In this document: positions 12,101 through 20,677 of the stretch, piece after piece
Position numbering within the stretch: the stretch's first letter is position 1
Layout: each line of letters starts with the position of its first letter
From: a virus
Virus record (IMG/VR): IMGVR_UViG_3300021513_000001
Coordinates: 50,333 to 114,332 of that record
Strand: one strand, 5' to 3'
DNA length: 64,000 bases
Made by a program: the position numbers and the translations under genes
Notes under the pieces: model-generated
Database searches by the model: none
The model's input: the letters and a program-made list of their open reading frames with translations, nothing else
What the model was told of the DNA's origin: nothing

Positions 12101-13128
12101 GTTTTATTCAAAAATTCAAAACTAGATTCTGGATATAGATCCTTACTATCTGAGAACCCAACACTAAACACTTTATTAAAATCTAAACTTTTTAAATCAG
12201 ACGTCTTATATATACCCTTTAAATTACCAGCAACGTCTATATAATCAGATTTACCACTACTTTCTACAATATAAGTATAAGAAATAGAACCATCGCTATT
12301 AAAAAATCCAAGCTTTTCTGATATATCCGTATAAACAATTTCTGGTTTTGTATAATCACAATTTAATCTTATTTTATTTCCATCTTTTAATATTTTAAGA
12401 CACGGAATCGGCATAGAATCAAAAAAAGAATTTAATTTACTTAAAATCTCATCTAAAAAGTAATAACCGCGCACAAACTCTACAACAAAATCTATACCAT
12501 ATATATTAAACAAAAAACTAGAATCCTGACTAATATTTATATTATTACTGTTAATAAATTTACCCAATAATATATGTAAATCTTTCCCGCCGCTACACAT
12601 ATAGCTATACTTACTATAATAAGGACACGTAGGCTTAGAACACCTGTATTCAATAGGAGAATATACAGAAAAATATCTTATAAATAAAGGAACTATCTCG
12701 TCATTAAAAATACAAAGCCTTATATTAGTAATTTTTCCCACCCAGGCAGCATTTTGTCTTAAATCTATATCAGAATACAAAAATCCAGTAGTTAATTTTT
12801 CTAAAATTACATTTTCATAGCACTTATCACAAAAATCAAAATCTCCATCCTTCTTCCAAGCAATTTTTAACTTTAAACTGTCAACATTTTTAATATAATA
12901 AACCAGCCTTAACATATAAAAACTACTAGAATCAATAGAATCATCAAACAAAACCTCTAAATAAGAAGATGTATCCATAAAAACACAACAAACATTATCA
13001 TGCTCAGTAATATACAAACTACTTATTGTATTAAAAGATTGTTTGGGAAACTCAAAAATTTTGTTAGTTTCATAAGCACATCTTCCACCAACAAATATAT
13101 AATCAAAAGCTGCTTTAGTTCCATACAT
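3166..13128 (-). CDS. 3320-residue multidomain tail adhesin with ConA-like repeats and a beta-helix
   Basis: A single 3320-residue frame rich in Tyr, Ser, Asn and Asp, with the beta-strand pattern of phage tail adhesins. At least four concanavalin/LamG-like beta-sandwich units can be picked out, at about residues 895-1045, 1270-1440, 1600-1795 and 1980-2160, with another near 3110-3250. Residues about 2215-2390 look like a right-handed parallel beta-helix of the pectate-lyase type, introduced by a signature such as GEIIYVLPGTYSIGGYTI. No lyase catalytic residues were identified, so binding rather than cleavage is the safer guess. The start ATG lies 7 nt after the upstream stop, with GGAG about 14 nt before it. 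Role: host-surface binding at the tail tip, inferred. Confidence 0.85.
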   Translation of the reverse strand: MYGTKAAFDYIFVGGRCAYETNKIFEFPKQSFNTISSLYITEHDNVCCVFMDTSSYLEVLFDDSIDSSSFYMLRLVYYIKNVDSLKLKIAWKKDGDFDFCDKCYENVILEKLTTGFLYSDIDLRQNAAWVGKITNIRLCIFNDEIVPLFIRYFSVYSPIEYRCSKPTCPYYSKYSYMCSGGKDLHILLGKFINSNNINISQDSSFLFNIYGIDFVVEFVRGYYFLDEILSKLNSFFDSMPIPCLKILKDGNKIRLNCDYTKPEIVYTDISEKLGFFNSDGSISYTYIVESSGKSDYIDVAGNLKGIYKTSDLKSLDFNKVFSVGFSDSKDLYPESSFEFLNKTVIFYTIGVNFDGYLNCFEIYCKALSGGGKILIYRKNKDVYEVVNSYFLSETNKMSKHILDWVCRVYRGDVIGFYNLKIGISRKADFVINYYGVVSGYSDSINKSDIEETSFSSVSFYAYFKAPTNNDIPILAVYNETSYVDKLSFLLEYSDSYDKEFNIIFNNNFNYKILGCQLNVKDDQGNVTEIPGEIVGIDCLSDNILYADVTEIELDNYDYSPPIDLTSIKNKNILRYSWNDYIINVYEYNNYTCSFIPGSVLFYYEFPVAIDICSVLIYSTEEESFDNYLLEILDNTKTSPSFSNIEDVIISEYQIDNWKFDIKNEVKTKGVGVFVYNNKNLPNISFSEIEICTKTGNMLAYVVDVCGFLDCSKMVMFDLNNNGDKKDIYIGTHIKSLVINVCLISNDRVFNLDNINVYSSFVPDDYFVSSNESGEGVLTIYNTRIKPLNCYLLDYTADLLDSLVYEYDFDNDIVHKGFVPTKYTHSEFYFVSSNYINSEYNTYSLKNLLNLENFFVSKYYNFKTTVYDDWYAPYDYLVPGKDGEFVYIDVGLKLRPLKNEAIRWFNYINVNEFYNDIDIELRFNYVGNIEDFVYIGLACCDRNYNNYLRFYSSFQLSPEYGLEFKLENQVDPTYYNFSNVLGRNVGLKIKKRDNAWTFYCFYSDKWHELTTFSLFDTEVLVAISTIFNAPHVKGNIIAEFISCEIKASKVVSGKKIWYTVNDGLSYVYSGNVLDNSTILDNFNKSLTFCRDYTVKKFVYNFNNISLRYLKFVNESSKSIKVTEIKCYIDDVLIPIRQGYVSYSDDLYFGILSGKTSYLDDNVVINYDLSHSIQKGGDDVLSAVGVDLGSNCGVNRAVIYYISETGSYEPCTLMYSYDNITYYDVYDNFSLFSKNAYTTAHYLFNEFVGYKSKNEIAYKFTSNDQYSTDFSEEGVLDYKWIISSPYEVDSGGVWLEHLGSAESLRSRFSIDGAFIIDVYFDGFSDYSSGEASVVLKAVFKNNTYYNDVYVKHRFDNHYVYASHGYKSGGVGSVSGGLRIERTDSVFYFYYRKYGTTWCEIGSYDYGYDYIYPVDVKVYLYGDNSFSLRIKKILLTKGVGIADTDLELLESPGISTLFVRGRKFINEDSYGVVNSELVSKLDYPFSFSWIGGVSSSIPAGGFLINKPYSIGLTYKEKDLSLCWFSEYFVELKIDSVLSYSSDVNTVSSVSVGNYNIDKQLFTNTSDQTIKAIYKSRYDVNTIIDETFKAGEGTFNTSFSGSGFVEYMSDDFTGNDGDLYDQTLWSGSTSNIEIKNNKLHVKYCAEHIYIDTKYTPVGDFNVQVDFELGNYYYSSELSQQLVIYFENGNRFDIRRQGTHSNCGYKTTICIDGDWTTLAQYAAQNDDFGKIRIIKKENIFSSYFLQKNQWFRLVDWMVPEDVNVSYIRLEHSSWDGSSKLECYFDNFVINDDLNSYCDVVIDGNYSYVNDNYIKLEGGNIRTNKIIRSAGVITFECSFTIEDYNNSYSAGFVVCNTPFRSAYYDHTGESIYISYDAGVFRLYIDGYSYSRIYDGDNRLFYPVYGRPYMIGVKFVPGTGTIIYWQGPTNGYLVLDYIINGDLYAWWGNLYGKGTYGNQVTTVHRFRCFEDRILYRELKRDWLFSVGANDNFNLSDGRSPNLKRWAVSGDPRIYNSSLKLMSVNGDKIQSNIFFCAPFEVVLSYNDLSFDFVNGLALSLNVEAYDSYKDRIFGVSKFKVGYNDGTASWVNYYCSGSSGNSSIYHVSNVSNRKLKIINDGYNIQYFLSDGDDWIVILSQDCAKQYYYKVSVEGTGPGVIAYLDSITVDSEEFMTPADAVALVPTAWKFSPTNKAYQDIIYVNLNELVDKCRYFFVDSVVKIDNSIFLSYIEINEDLVKFDGAKVVGDNYITLTSAISEASNGEIIYVLPGTYSIGGYTISKNIIIIGVGNYSDINIVISGSSVKLNGCEVIFKNITITEQLPTNNISFRTQGDKVSYFTMDNCRYVATSSTYVFKIEGTRSFYVYLRKCYFSGLSSYRLAYTASGYLDIMFDILNCRINLSRDYLLKSGNGYQMRSEIYSDSSLYEPIIMDTIPVFVLFSPHNDTNIYLNTPNGLEKIVRSKKNAFNYLSFGNTPGGVTFYGGDNNYYFSEYFMPPVDASFKLFIQGYVDTIRVFDRYQTYNETLNNINIIDNLGISLKLAHNNTIVDYKIYEPINQYSSSLIFGRNTPSIIDEFIWSNIETSSSELLLYYNSYLEKLGYTSCSISDCNIKYKFFIDFGSNVGVGFLTQQQAHNFSNVMYYSDNIDNPCLLTTQCSLSDARWYVLSNNVSKDAFNLDPGVFSVFPTISGCEDSRWEYTGDSKYIDLLSASVLSVSSTLTDVYNVKWKRNKTDINDYMVSSFSDSLVIHLKLFGGGVCDRIVIKSGYNVGTEYAGYITKCSIVMDSVTVFDIEDNINSTIIAEFDSVSFTTIDLIIYETKQVSEFFFNNNLLSGNVVFIEYIKILSFSNVRKFDNTFCNIYELDKTLALESINYSETGVCQPNYYFSKQFVNECVSYSVLDLDSLPAGNFTSVLAKTDGLYDCGFIIDEYTVSVSEDFITASVDSWRVYFGDVELYEEFFYIKGCSTSIGVRFFKNTVFEVGTYYEKFGMDKEWSITDELVLRIYSSNNVDNFYLCIGDKRNGTYYRWNLSLMSGWNTIRLNFYSSYVIKYVFNVVTDSLLFNDLDIFNVWFGGIYLHELGILVLDNIFVDKSSVKNVLSSNKDAFCMHLYYESDSGSVQLDYITYWDSDGKIFGNILSDKVLLSVFSDELCFSLVNKLSGEFVLGVYSYKHDVRTVKKFGKACKFNVNDRIKLKLDWFCKGGCFWSELYVNGFMVGRIQFNIIEIMKLKVFGVMVGGSPVYITSIYNSLGLCGQVNYIKIHSRNRENLLVNDKLFVKHGNEYKNLVESSPLYVGEIQPAEYIKIPIRYEGKSKELNQLNLKIKWSGVY

Positions 13129-13134
13129 AAAATA

Positions 13135-16100
13135 TTATTCTTCTCCTATAGGTTCTCCATTTTCATCATAAAAAAAATAAGCCGTTGGTTTTGTTGGCTG
13201 TTCAATCCAAGTTGAAACATCTACTACATCAGGATAACCAAACATTCCATGCTCTACATGTGTTACAAAAAGAATATTATAAGGAATTACAAAATAATTA
13301 CCAACAGCGGAAGTATTAAAAGAAACATTACACCAATTTAAAAGTTCTAAACATGTTTTTTCTTTTTCGCTTGGAACTTCAGCAAGAATATTTAAGTTAT
13401 CACTATACATATCCAAACACCCACTACAGAAAGCTTTAACTAAATAGGTACTATTACAAGCCGCGAAATGATATGTTGAATAAAAAGAATCTGGATACAA
13501 ATCTAACTTATGACCCGGAGCTACCCACTGCGAAATCGGAACATAACCAAAAGCTTTATATAAATCTGGAACTAAACCCGCATTAAAAATAACATATTCT
13601 TCCGTTCTTGTATTAAAAACTTCGCTTTTCAAACAAAATCGAATAAAAGAAGTAGAATAGTGTATTAACTTAAAAATATCTTTTTCCACAGGTAATACAA
13701 TTTTATCTAACAAAGCCTGTTCCTTATCGTTGTATTCTATATTTTCACATTGTTCAGAAAACTCACCTCCATATCCCTCTTTAAATTCTACATCTCTATC
13801 GGATGAAATACCCCCACTAAGTTTGTATACAAAACCAAAAGGCATAGCATAAAAAACAGAGTCACCAACTTTTATTTTATCATTTAAATTTTCTTTATAT
13901 AAATTAATACCTTTAACTTGTCCACTAATAATATTATCTATATTTCTAGAATAAGTTATAGCTTTTAAAGAACTAACCTTATTAAACGTAACCTCACACA
14001 ACTTTCCACCAGTAAATCTACCACATTTCACTTTAACTTGCATATCATTATAAACATCACAAAAAAATACAACATCATTAAAAACAAATCTATACTTAGT
14101 ACCACAGTACATTATCTTATTATAGTTATCATATGCTTCAAATCTTAACATATAACGGTACTTTCCGCCATCTTCTTTATTTTCGCCACTTGTATCATAT
14201 TCAGGATCTGCCACTAAATTTCCAATACCATAAAATTCCTCAGAGGTTTCTAAACAAACATGTCCAACAGTTGTTGAACAGCTGTATTTCCCAGATAAAA
14301 ACACCCCAAAAGTAAAATCTATAATAAAACAGTCAAAATCAACTTCTATATATACAGATTTACTAGCATCCTTAGCAACCCCATAGCAACAAGAACTGCT
14401 TTCATTGGAACTACCCATAGTTACTGAAAAATTAGAAGAATGAAAACCTTGCAATCGACAATAAATATTACAAGTTTCGTGACTTAAAAACATGTTATCA
14501 AATTCCAAATAAAAACCTCTGTTAATTTTATATTTTATATTTCCCTTTTGTATTACATCATAATCGTTTAACGACATTTCGTCAGTATCATCTTTTTGAA
14601 CCAATGTACCAACACTGTAACAATCAAAATATTTCAAATATACTTTCTGCAATTCTACAATTTTAGTTTCTACTTCCCCATCATTATTTACAACACTCTC
14701 TTCTAACTCAACATAAAACATCCACGGTGGTCCAGAAATATTAGAAGGCCGTTCCTTAACTTTAATATCTATATAACAGGGGTGTGTTATCGAACAAACA
14801 CCAACCCCAGTTAACTTTAATCTTATAGAATCCCCGTACAAATAGCCATTACTATAAGTACACGGTAAATATTCTATTTTAACTTTTTCACCAAAAGGAA
14901 AAGGATCAACAACCGCCCCCATATCACCAACTACCGGCTCGGCTATAGATACAGAAAGACCAACATCGCTATAATAATTATACTTATCTGATGCCGAAAC
15001 TCTAGTATCATATATAACAATTAAAGCAGGTCCAGAAATAACAGGCTCTTCATTACCAAAATTACTTATTTCAATATCCCCGCCTTTATATTTATAATAG
15101 CCTTTTTCTCCCTCTCTTTCTGATTCTATATACTCAATCAAATCATTAAAACAAACACAATCATGTGTTTCAAAAGTAATACTGTCATCATCTGTAAAAC
15201 TAATTATAGAACCAAACAAACCAAAGTCATCAGTAACAAAAACTGGATCTTTCTCTGGTAAATACCCATACTCAAAATTATTATTAAACACAGCGTCATT
15301 ATCAGAATAACCAGACAATTTATAAACATAATTATCATCATTAGGATTAACACCGCTAAGCGTACTAAACGGGACTCTTCCATAATTACTAGAAAAATAA
15401 CACAACCTAAAAAACTTCCCTAATCCGCCAAAAACAGGCAGTACTCCAACATTATTAACTTCTTTTTCTTTATCAAAAATAAAATATGATTTTTTTAAGT
15501 CATCATATGTTTCAAACATACGTAAAGCACCATCACCATAAAAAATAGGTTTAGATTTTATAGAAGCACCCAAAAAAACATAATCATATGCCTGCCGCCA
15601 AGCTGAAGCAAAATGATAATACAACGGAGCTGTTTTTAAATTTATTGCGTTATGCTCATCGTCCGAAATAAAAGACGAAGAACAACAATCAGAATTTTTA
15701 TCAATTATTATAGCACCTATAAAATGAGTAGCCCCGGGTTTGGTTTTAGTATATTCATTTAAACATAGCTTCATAAGTTCAGGACCGTCTGTTTCACATT
15801 CAAGCTTATCATAATGTTCCCAAAAACTATAATTTCCTTCAACCCAAGGTATAACGTACGGTTCTGCAATAAGACTATAAGGTCCAGTAGTTCTACACCC
15901 AAGAGATACATAAGGAGTTTCCTTACTAAGATAATCTTGCGCAAATAATATAAGCTCACAACGACACGGCATATAAGCAGGACGTTTACAAATAAGACTA
16001 GGAAAAAATACAGAATTACTCACAATCATTTCTGCGTCAGTTGTTATCGGCAAAACACTAGGTAAAAGTGTACCTTCTATAGGGCCGTAAGCATCTTTTC

Positions 16101-19100
16101 CTTTATTTTTATAATCAAAAACACACTTACAACCCGGTAAATAAGTATAATTATGATGATAAGGATATAAACATTGGTATATAAAATTAGCGTCTCCAGC
16201 ACGCATACGTTCATATCCGCATATATATTTATTTCTATCATAATTATAAGGCAACATCGGTGGTATATCTATCAAACAATTATATAATATAGATCTAATT
16301 TCACCTGGTTTCGGTTCAACACTTCTATTAACTACAAAACCAGTATCTAAAATGTCAAAATCTCTATAAGAACTAACATCTAAAACAACACATTCATCAA
16401 TCCCTTCTGAATTTTCTAATGTTCCAGACGTAACAGGCCCTATAATATATTCTCGTGGTTTAACAATAACTATTGAATCATTCTCCCCATCCTTGAAAAT
16501 TATTGGTATAGATCTCCACGGAACAGATGCATTTGACGGTAAATATGTAGGAGCAACTTCAAAAGTAGTAGTAGAACTTGCAGATTTATAATAATTTAAG
16601 ACGTCTATACTATAAAAAGACGATGAATACCTATAAGGGTTTATAGAACCAAAATAATCATCTATAAATAAATACTTAAAATCACTAAACTCAAAATCAT
16701 CCCCACTATAGGGTTTAAAAATTAAATCAGTACAGCTAAATCCTCTAATATATCTTCTATAAATATTATTCTGACCATCTTTAAAATGTTTAACCCCTGG
16801 ATAATCAGCAAATTCGTTATACCTAGATACCTCACATGCTCTAAACGGAAACCACATAGGACCTACAAACCTAGAACACGGTCTTGCCCTTCGCATACCA
16901 ATACCATATTTATCATAATCTCCTGTATAATAAACACCATCAAAAGATCTACCTTCAACAACAGGATCTTCTATTTCACCAGCTAAAGGAAAATCTGAAG
17001 CCCTATCGTACAGATATGGAGTAGTGTTTCCTAAAACAAAATCATGATCTCCACAGTAACTGCAATATATATAATCTATTGAATCTAATTCAATATATAA
17101 AATACTTTTCCCTTGTGCAAACCCTTTAATTATATCTTCTTCACTAATTTCTGATAATTGAGAGTGCGCTAATGTTCTATACACGTCCAAAAATAAATTA
17201 CGAGCTTTTACCATAGACTGTAAACCAATGAATCCGTAATTATCCATTGTTTTTTTATATTTAATCCACCAATTAGATGTAAATAAAAAACCGTAATCAA
17301 TAGATGCAGTTCTATTATCTTGATTTGTTCCTCTATTCCTATACTTAGTATCTCTATATTTTTCATGAATTATAACATAAAAAGGATTAATAAAAAAATC
17401 TAAATTATTACTATCTATAACTTTTTCAAAAGGATTTAATCCAGTATTATACGAATATGTATAAACATCATATTTTGATTTCCATTTATACATCACCTCT
17501 GGATCTGGTAACCCAACCTGCGATACTACTACTGGTATTCTTTTTAATATTGGTATAATATTTTCTTTATATTTTATAAAAAATAAATAATCTTGAACAA
17601 ACTTGCTTACACCTAAAATATAAAAATAAAAAAACTCATTAAACTTACAATTAAAATTATCAAAAACAATCTTATCAAAAATAGATTCTTCTTCGTTTTC
17701 TGGATATTTATTATCTAACTCAAGTTTATCTTTATTGAATCCACAAATAGGAAGACCAAAAAACCTACAAACTTCTGAAATATGTGTCAAATTATGTTTT
17801 ATTTCTACATATTTCTCCTCTTGCTCTTCTTGCTCTTTTTTCTTTTTTAATTCTAATGCTATATAAAAATCAGAAATACTATTACTAAATAAACGAGCCC
17901 AAGGGTTATTTTCTTTCCCCTCTAAAAAACTAATAGAAAAAGGCTCATAAAATTTATTATTTATATAAGATCTTACAGTTTTTTCATATAAATATTTAAA
18001 ATTATATTCTTTCTGTCCCAAAGCTCCATGAGCACCTTCTCTTTTTTCTTGACACTCATTTAAATCTTCAACAGCAGTTAAAGGCTTTTCACCTCTAATA
18101 AGTTTTTGAATATTAGAGTTTTCATAATCCCTTTGTTCCTCTTCTTGTTTTTTAATAACGTCTTCAAAAAGAAATTTAAAACTTAAATAAGAAAAATAAA
18201 AATAAAAAACACTCTTTATATCCTCTTGTTTATATGTAGCACCCGTCCCTTCGTCTACTTCCAAATCGCAAGTTACTTTGATATAATACGGACTATTAAA
18301 TGGGTTCTTAATAAGATTAGACAATGATATATTTGTTTCAGTATCCCCATCGTCTTCCTCACTACATTTTTGTTCAACTTTAATAGGATCTTCACAAACA
18401 CCTTTATCTTTTGATAAATCTTTCATATCAAAAGATTCTACATTATCACATTCTTCAGGTATAAAAAGATTTTCTTTCTTACACCCTTCAGTTTTAGTAA
18501 AATATTCTACCTTATTACCGATAACAAGAGTAAATTCTAACTTAACTTCATCAGCAAAATCACTATTATATTCTTCTACATCTGGTATTAGTATAACAAC
18601 ACCGGCTGGAAGAGATCTTAAAAGTATAATAGTTTCTTCTTCTAAAACTTCTTCACTTTGTGGTTGGCTTCTATTCGGATTTGGCTGTCTTTCATCAGAT
18701 ATATCCTCTTCAATTAAAACATTTTCTGCCTTTTTAACTGAAAAAGAAAAATCAGAATTTATATCATAGTATTCAAACATCGGATGATATGCTTGATACT
18801 TTGTTTTATATTTATATGAATTATACGTACAATCTTTAATATAAAACGGATATACTTGATTTTTTATTTTTAAAATTATTACATTTTTAAAAAATATTAC
18901 ATCGCCATCTTCAAACTCTGTCTTTGTTTTATTAACATTTATATCAATTTTATATTTTTTCTCTTTCTTCTCTAATGTCCATAAATATTTTCTTGTTTCT
19001 TCATTAAAATAATACCACTGTAATGGTAAAGAAGTCATTGTAACTTCTTCGGTTAAACCAGCATTCAAAGAAAAAACCCTTGCACCAAACGATAAATCTT

Positions 19101-20223
19101 GACCTTTATAATCAGCATGTATTTTAGGACATTCATCTATATTTACATTTTTATATGAAACATCCAAAGTATAATTTGTAGCAAGATCATAAATACAATT
19201 TGATGCAAAACTAATATCATTATAAAACATTTCTAAGTTTACACAAACAGCTTTATTAGCATCAAACATACCAACACTAACTTTACTTAAAACAAACATA
19301 CTATTATTAAATACTATATTACTATCTGAATATACAATTAAACATTTAGATAAATCAAATCTCGAACATAAAGTTGCTAAAGATACTCCAAAACCAATCT
19401 TGTCACATTTAATTAGAAGATCGCTATTTTGTTTATCTGACAATTTATGAAATATTTCTTCAAAAACAACAGATAAGTTTTGATTCCCTTCATTAAAAAC
19501 ACCTGTTTTAAAAAAATCATTTATAAGTGTAAAAGTATTTTCTGAAAGATTCAATTCAGAAATACAAATAACATAAGTATCACCATTACCAGGAACATCC
19601 AATAAAACAGATATATAATTTCCTTGATAAATTATTTCATTAACATTTAATGGATAAATAGCTCTCGGTAAAAAAAACTCAAAAAAATCATCTGTAACAA
19701 AATCGACATAATCTTTATACTCAACAGAGGGTGGATGGTAAGGCAGAGAAACAATTTCATTATCTTTAATATAAACACGCCTAGGTAAAACAACTACAGT
19801 TCTCAAAGGATCTTCATCTATTCCCCAATACGAAGATACCCCTTTTTCATAAGCTAAAACATTAACTGCATCATAAGTACACTGGTGTTTCAAATAAGCA
19901 CTAAATAGTTCTACAATATGCTGAGCTAAAATATACCGACCATCTTTTACATATTCTTTATTTAAATATTTAAACACACCTGTATAATATCTACACCTTA
20001 CTTTCGCACCAACACACGGGGTTTTTAAATCTTCTCCGGGATTTTCTGCTTCTTCGTCACTGCTATATTCATCTGCCTTTAATTTACACTTACCTTCAAA
20101 ATAAAACAAACATGGGGACACCCTAGCCATAGCTCTTTCTAATAAAACTCTTACATATTGAGAGCTATATAATTTTTCAAAAAATAAACCAGACTTTCCA
20201 AAAAAACGATACTCATCAGCCAT
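13135..20223 (-). CDS. 2362-residue tail-tip protein of unknown fold
   Basis: A 2362-residue frame starting MADEYRFFGKSG, 7 nt after the small 105-residue gene. I do not recognise a family. It is cysteine-rich throughout, has an acidic low-complexity stretch near residues 505-535 (QPNPNRSQPQSEEVLEEE), a second near 630, and a charged helical or coiled-coil segment near 790 (KKKKEQEEQEEKYVEIK). The rest is aromatic beta-type sequence like its neighbours. Its place between the small 105-residue protein and the 3320-residue adhesin suggests a structural tail-tip or fibre-scaffold subunit. This is inferred from context only. Confidence 0.8.
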   Translation of the reverse strand: MADEYRFFGKSGLFFEKLYSSQYVRVLLERAMARVSPCLFYFEGKCKLKADEYSSDEEAENPGEDLKTPCVGAKVRCRYYTGVFKYLNKEYVKDGRYILAQHIVELFSAYLKHQCTYDAVNVLAYEKGVSSYWGIDEDPLRTVVVLPRRVYIKDNEIVSLPYHPPSVEYKDYVDFVTDDFFEFFLPRAIYPLNVNEIIYQGNYISVLLDVPGNGDTYVICISELNLSENTFTLINDFFKTGVFNEGNQNLSVVFEEIFHKLSDKQNSDLLIKCDKIGFGVSLATLCSRFDLSKCLIVYSDSNIVFNNSMFVLSKVSVGMFDANKAVCVNLEMFYNDISFASNCIYDLATNYTLDVSYKNVNIDECPKIHADYKGQDLSFGARVFSLNAGLTEEVTMTSLPLQWYYFNEETRKYLWTLEKKEKKYKIDINVNKTKTEFEDGDVIFFKNVIILKIKNQVYPFYIKDCTYNSYKYKTKYQAYHPMFEYYDINSDFSFSVKKAENVLIEEDISDERQPNPNRSQPQSEEVLEEETIILLRSLPAGVVILIPDVEEYNSDFADEVKLEFTLVIGNKVEYFTKTEGCKKENLFIPEECDNVESFDMKDLSKDKGVCEDPIKVEQKCSEEDDGDTETNISLSNLIKNPFNSPYYIKVTCDLEVDEGTGATYKQEDIKSVFYFYFSYLSFKFLFEDVIKKQEEEQRDYENSNIQKLIRGEKPLTAVEDLNECQEKREGAHGALGQKEYNFKYLYEKTVRSYINNKFYEPFSISFLEGKENNPWARLFSNSISDFYIALELKKKKEQEEQEEKYVEIKHNLTHISEVCRFFGLPICGFNKDKLELDNKYPENEEESIFDKIVFDNFNCKFNEFFYFYILGVSKFVQDYLFFIKYKENIIPILKRIPVVVSQVGLPDPEVMYKWKSKYDVYTYSYNTGLNPFEKVIDSNNLDFFINPFYVIIHEKYRDTKYRNRGTNQDNRTASIDYGFLFTSNWWIKYKKTMDNYGFIGLQSMVKARNLFLDVYRTLAHSQLSEISEEDIIKGFAQGKSILYIELDSIDYIYCSYCGDHDFVLGNTTPYLYDRASDFPLAGEIEDPVVEGRSFDGVYYTGDYDKYGIGMRRARPCSRFVGPMWFPFRACEVSRYNEFADYPGVKHFKDGQNNIYRRYIRGFSCTDLIFKPYSGDDFEFSDFKYLFIDDYFGSINPYRYSSSFYSIDVLNYYKSASSTTTFEVAPTYLPSNASVPWRSIPIIFKDGENDSIVIVKPREYIIGPVTSGTLENSEGIDECVVLDVSSYRDFDILDTGFVVNRSVEPKPGEIRSILYNCLIDIPPMLPYNYDRNKYICGYERMRAGDANFIYQCLYPYHHNYTYLPGCKCVFDYKNKGKDAYGPIEGTLLPSVLPITTDAEMIVSNSVFFPSLICKRPAYMPCRCELILFAQDYLSKETPYVSLGCRTTGPYSLIAEPYVIPWVEGNYSFWEHYDKLECETDGPELMKLCLNEYTKTKPGATHFIGAIIIDKNSDCCSSSFISDDEHNAINLKTAPLYYHFASAWRQAYDYVFLGASIKSKPIFYGDGALRMFETYDDLKKSYFIFDKEKEVNNVGVLPVFGGLGKFFRLCYFSSNYGRVPFSTLSGVNPNDDNYVYKLSGYSDNDAVFNNNFEYGYLPEKDPVFVTDDFGLFGSIISFTDDDSITFETHDCVCFNDLIEYIESEREGEKGYYKYKGGDIEISNFGNEEPVISGPALIVIYDTRVSASDKYNYYSDVGLSVSIAEPVVGDMGAVVDPFPFGEKVKIEYLPCTYSNGYLYGDSIRLKLTGVGVCSITHPCYIDIKVKERPSNISGPPWMFYVELEESVVNNDGEVETKIVELQKVYLKYFDCYSVGTLVQKDDTDEMSLNDYDVIQKGNIKYKINRGFYLEFDNMFLSHETCNIYCRLQGFHSSNFSVTMGSSNESSSCCYGVAKDASKSVYIEVDFDCFIIDFTFGVFLSGKYSCSTTVGHVCLETSEEFYGIGNLVADPEYDTSGENKEDGGKYRYMLRFEAYDNYNKIMYCGTKYRFVFNDVVFFCDVYNDMQVKVKCGRFTGGKLCEVTFNKVSSLKAITYSRNIDNIISGQVKGINLYKENLNDKIKVGDSVFYAMPFGFVYKLSGGISSDRDVEFKEGYGGEFSEQCENIEYNDKEQALLDKIVLPVEKDIFKLIHYSTSFIRFCLKSEVFNTRTEEYVIFNAGLVPDLYKAFGYVPISQWVAPGHKLDLYPDSFYSTYHFAACNSTYLVKAFCSGCLDMYSDNLNILAEVPSEKEKTCLELLNWCNVSFNTSAVGNYFVIPYNILFVTHVEHGMFGYPDVVDVSTWIEQPTKPTAYFFYDENGEPIGEE

Positions 20224-20229
20224 TGTCTA

Positions 20230-20547
20230 CTAATCCACTACGCGCATTTTCATATTACCTGTATACTCATCTACAACATATTCAACTTTAAGGTTTCCCT
20301 CGTAATACCCTATTATTCGTTGTTCTATTATTGGTACTTTTTCTCCTGGAGCAATAGACGCTCTTTTCCTTTGTATATATGCTTGTTTATTTTCTAATTT
20401 CCATTTTCTTCCTTCAAAAATCAAAGTCAAAGATTTTATTTCTTTTTTTGGAACACTTGCCCAATCCGTATCGCACTCCCACAAAGTAGTTCCATCATAA
20501 AGTTCTACTATCCAACCTCTTCGCATCTTTCCATTTAAAACACTCAT
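20230..20547 (-). CDS. Small tail-region protein of unknown function (105 aa)
   Basis: I place the start at ATG 20547 (MSVLNGKMRRGW), which has GGAG eight bases upstream. The longer frame begins at a TTG at 20604 that coincides with a likely -35 box, so it is probably not translated. The product is 105 residues, basic, with WIVELYDGTTLWECDTDW near its start and a C-terminal beta-rich end. No family was recognised. It is the first gene after the terminator at 20.65 kb and is followed after 6 nt by the 2362-residue gene, so it may head the distal adhesin operon. Confidence 0.7.
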   Translation of the reverse strand: MSVLNGKMRRGWIVELYDGTTLWECDTDWASVPKKEIKSLTLIFEGRKWKLENKQAYIQRKRASIAPGEKVPIIEQRIIGYYEGNLKVEYVVDEYTGNMKMRVVD

Positions 20548-20575
20548 ACAATATCTCCAGATTTTTGTATTTTTT

Positions 20576-20604
20576 ATTATCTCTATTTTAAAATTAGTAG
20601 ACAA
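20576..20604 (-). promoter_or_regulatory. Candidate sigma70-type promoter for the distal adhesin operon
   Basis: On the minus strand TTGTCT (-35) is followed by exactly 17 nt and GATAAT (-10), matching four of six and five of six consensus bases. It lies just downstream of a strong terminator and about 30 nt before the ribosome site of the 105-residue gene. That is where a promoter would be needed to express the adhesin genes independently. Inferred from sequence only; AT-rich DNA gives many chance -10 boxes. Confidence 0.45.
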
Positions 20605-20644
20605 ATTGATTTATCTCTCAATTAAAATGTACACAATTATCATA

Positions 20645-20677
20645 CCAAAAACCCGAAGGTTCCAAACCTTCGGGTTT
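20645..20677 (-). terminator. Rho-independent terminator
   Basis: The minus-strand transcript forms AACCCGAAGG-TTTGG-AACCTTCGGGTT followed by a T run. The stem is GC-rich in an otherwise AT-rich region. It would end transcription coming from the 511-residue gene. The flanking A and T runs make it possibly bidirectional. Confidence 0.85.

Noticed and set aside
20548-20604. Extended TTG start for the 105-residue gene
   Set aside because: The TTG overlaps a likely -35 box, and the downstream ATG has a well-placed GGAG.
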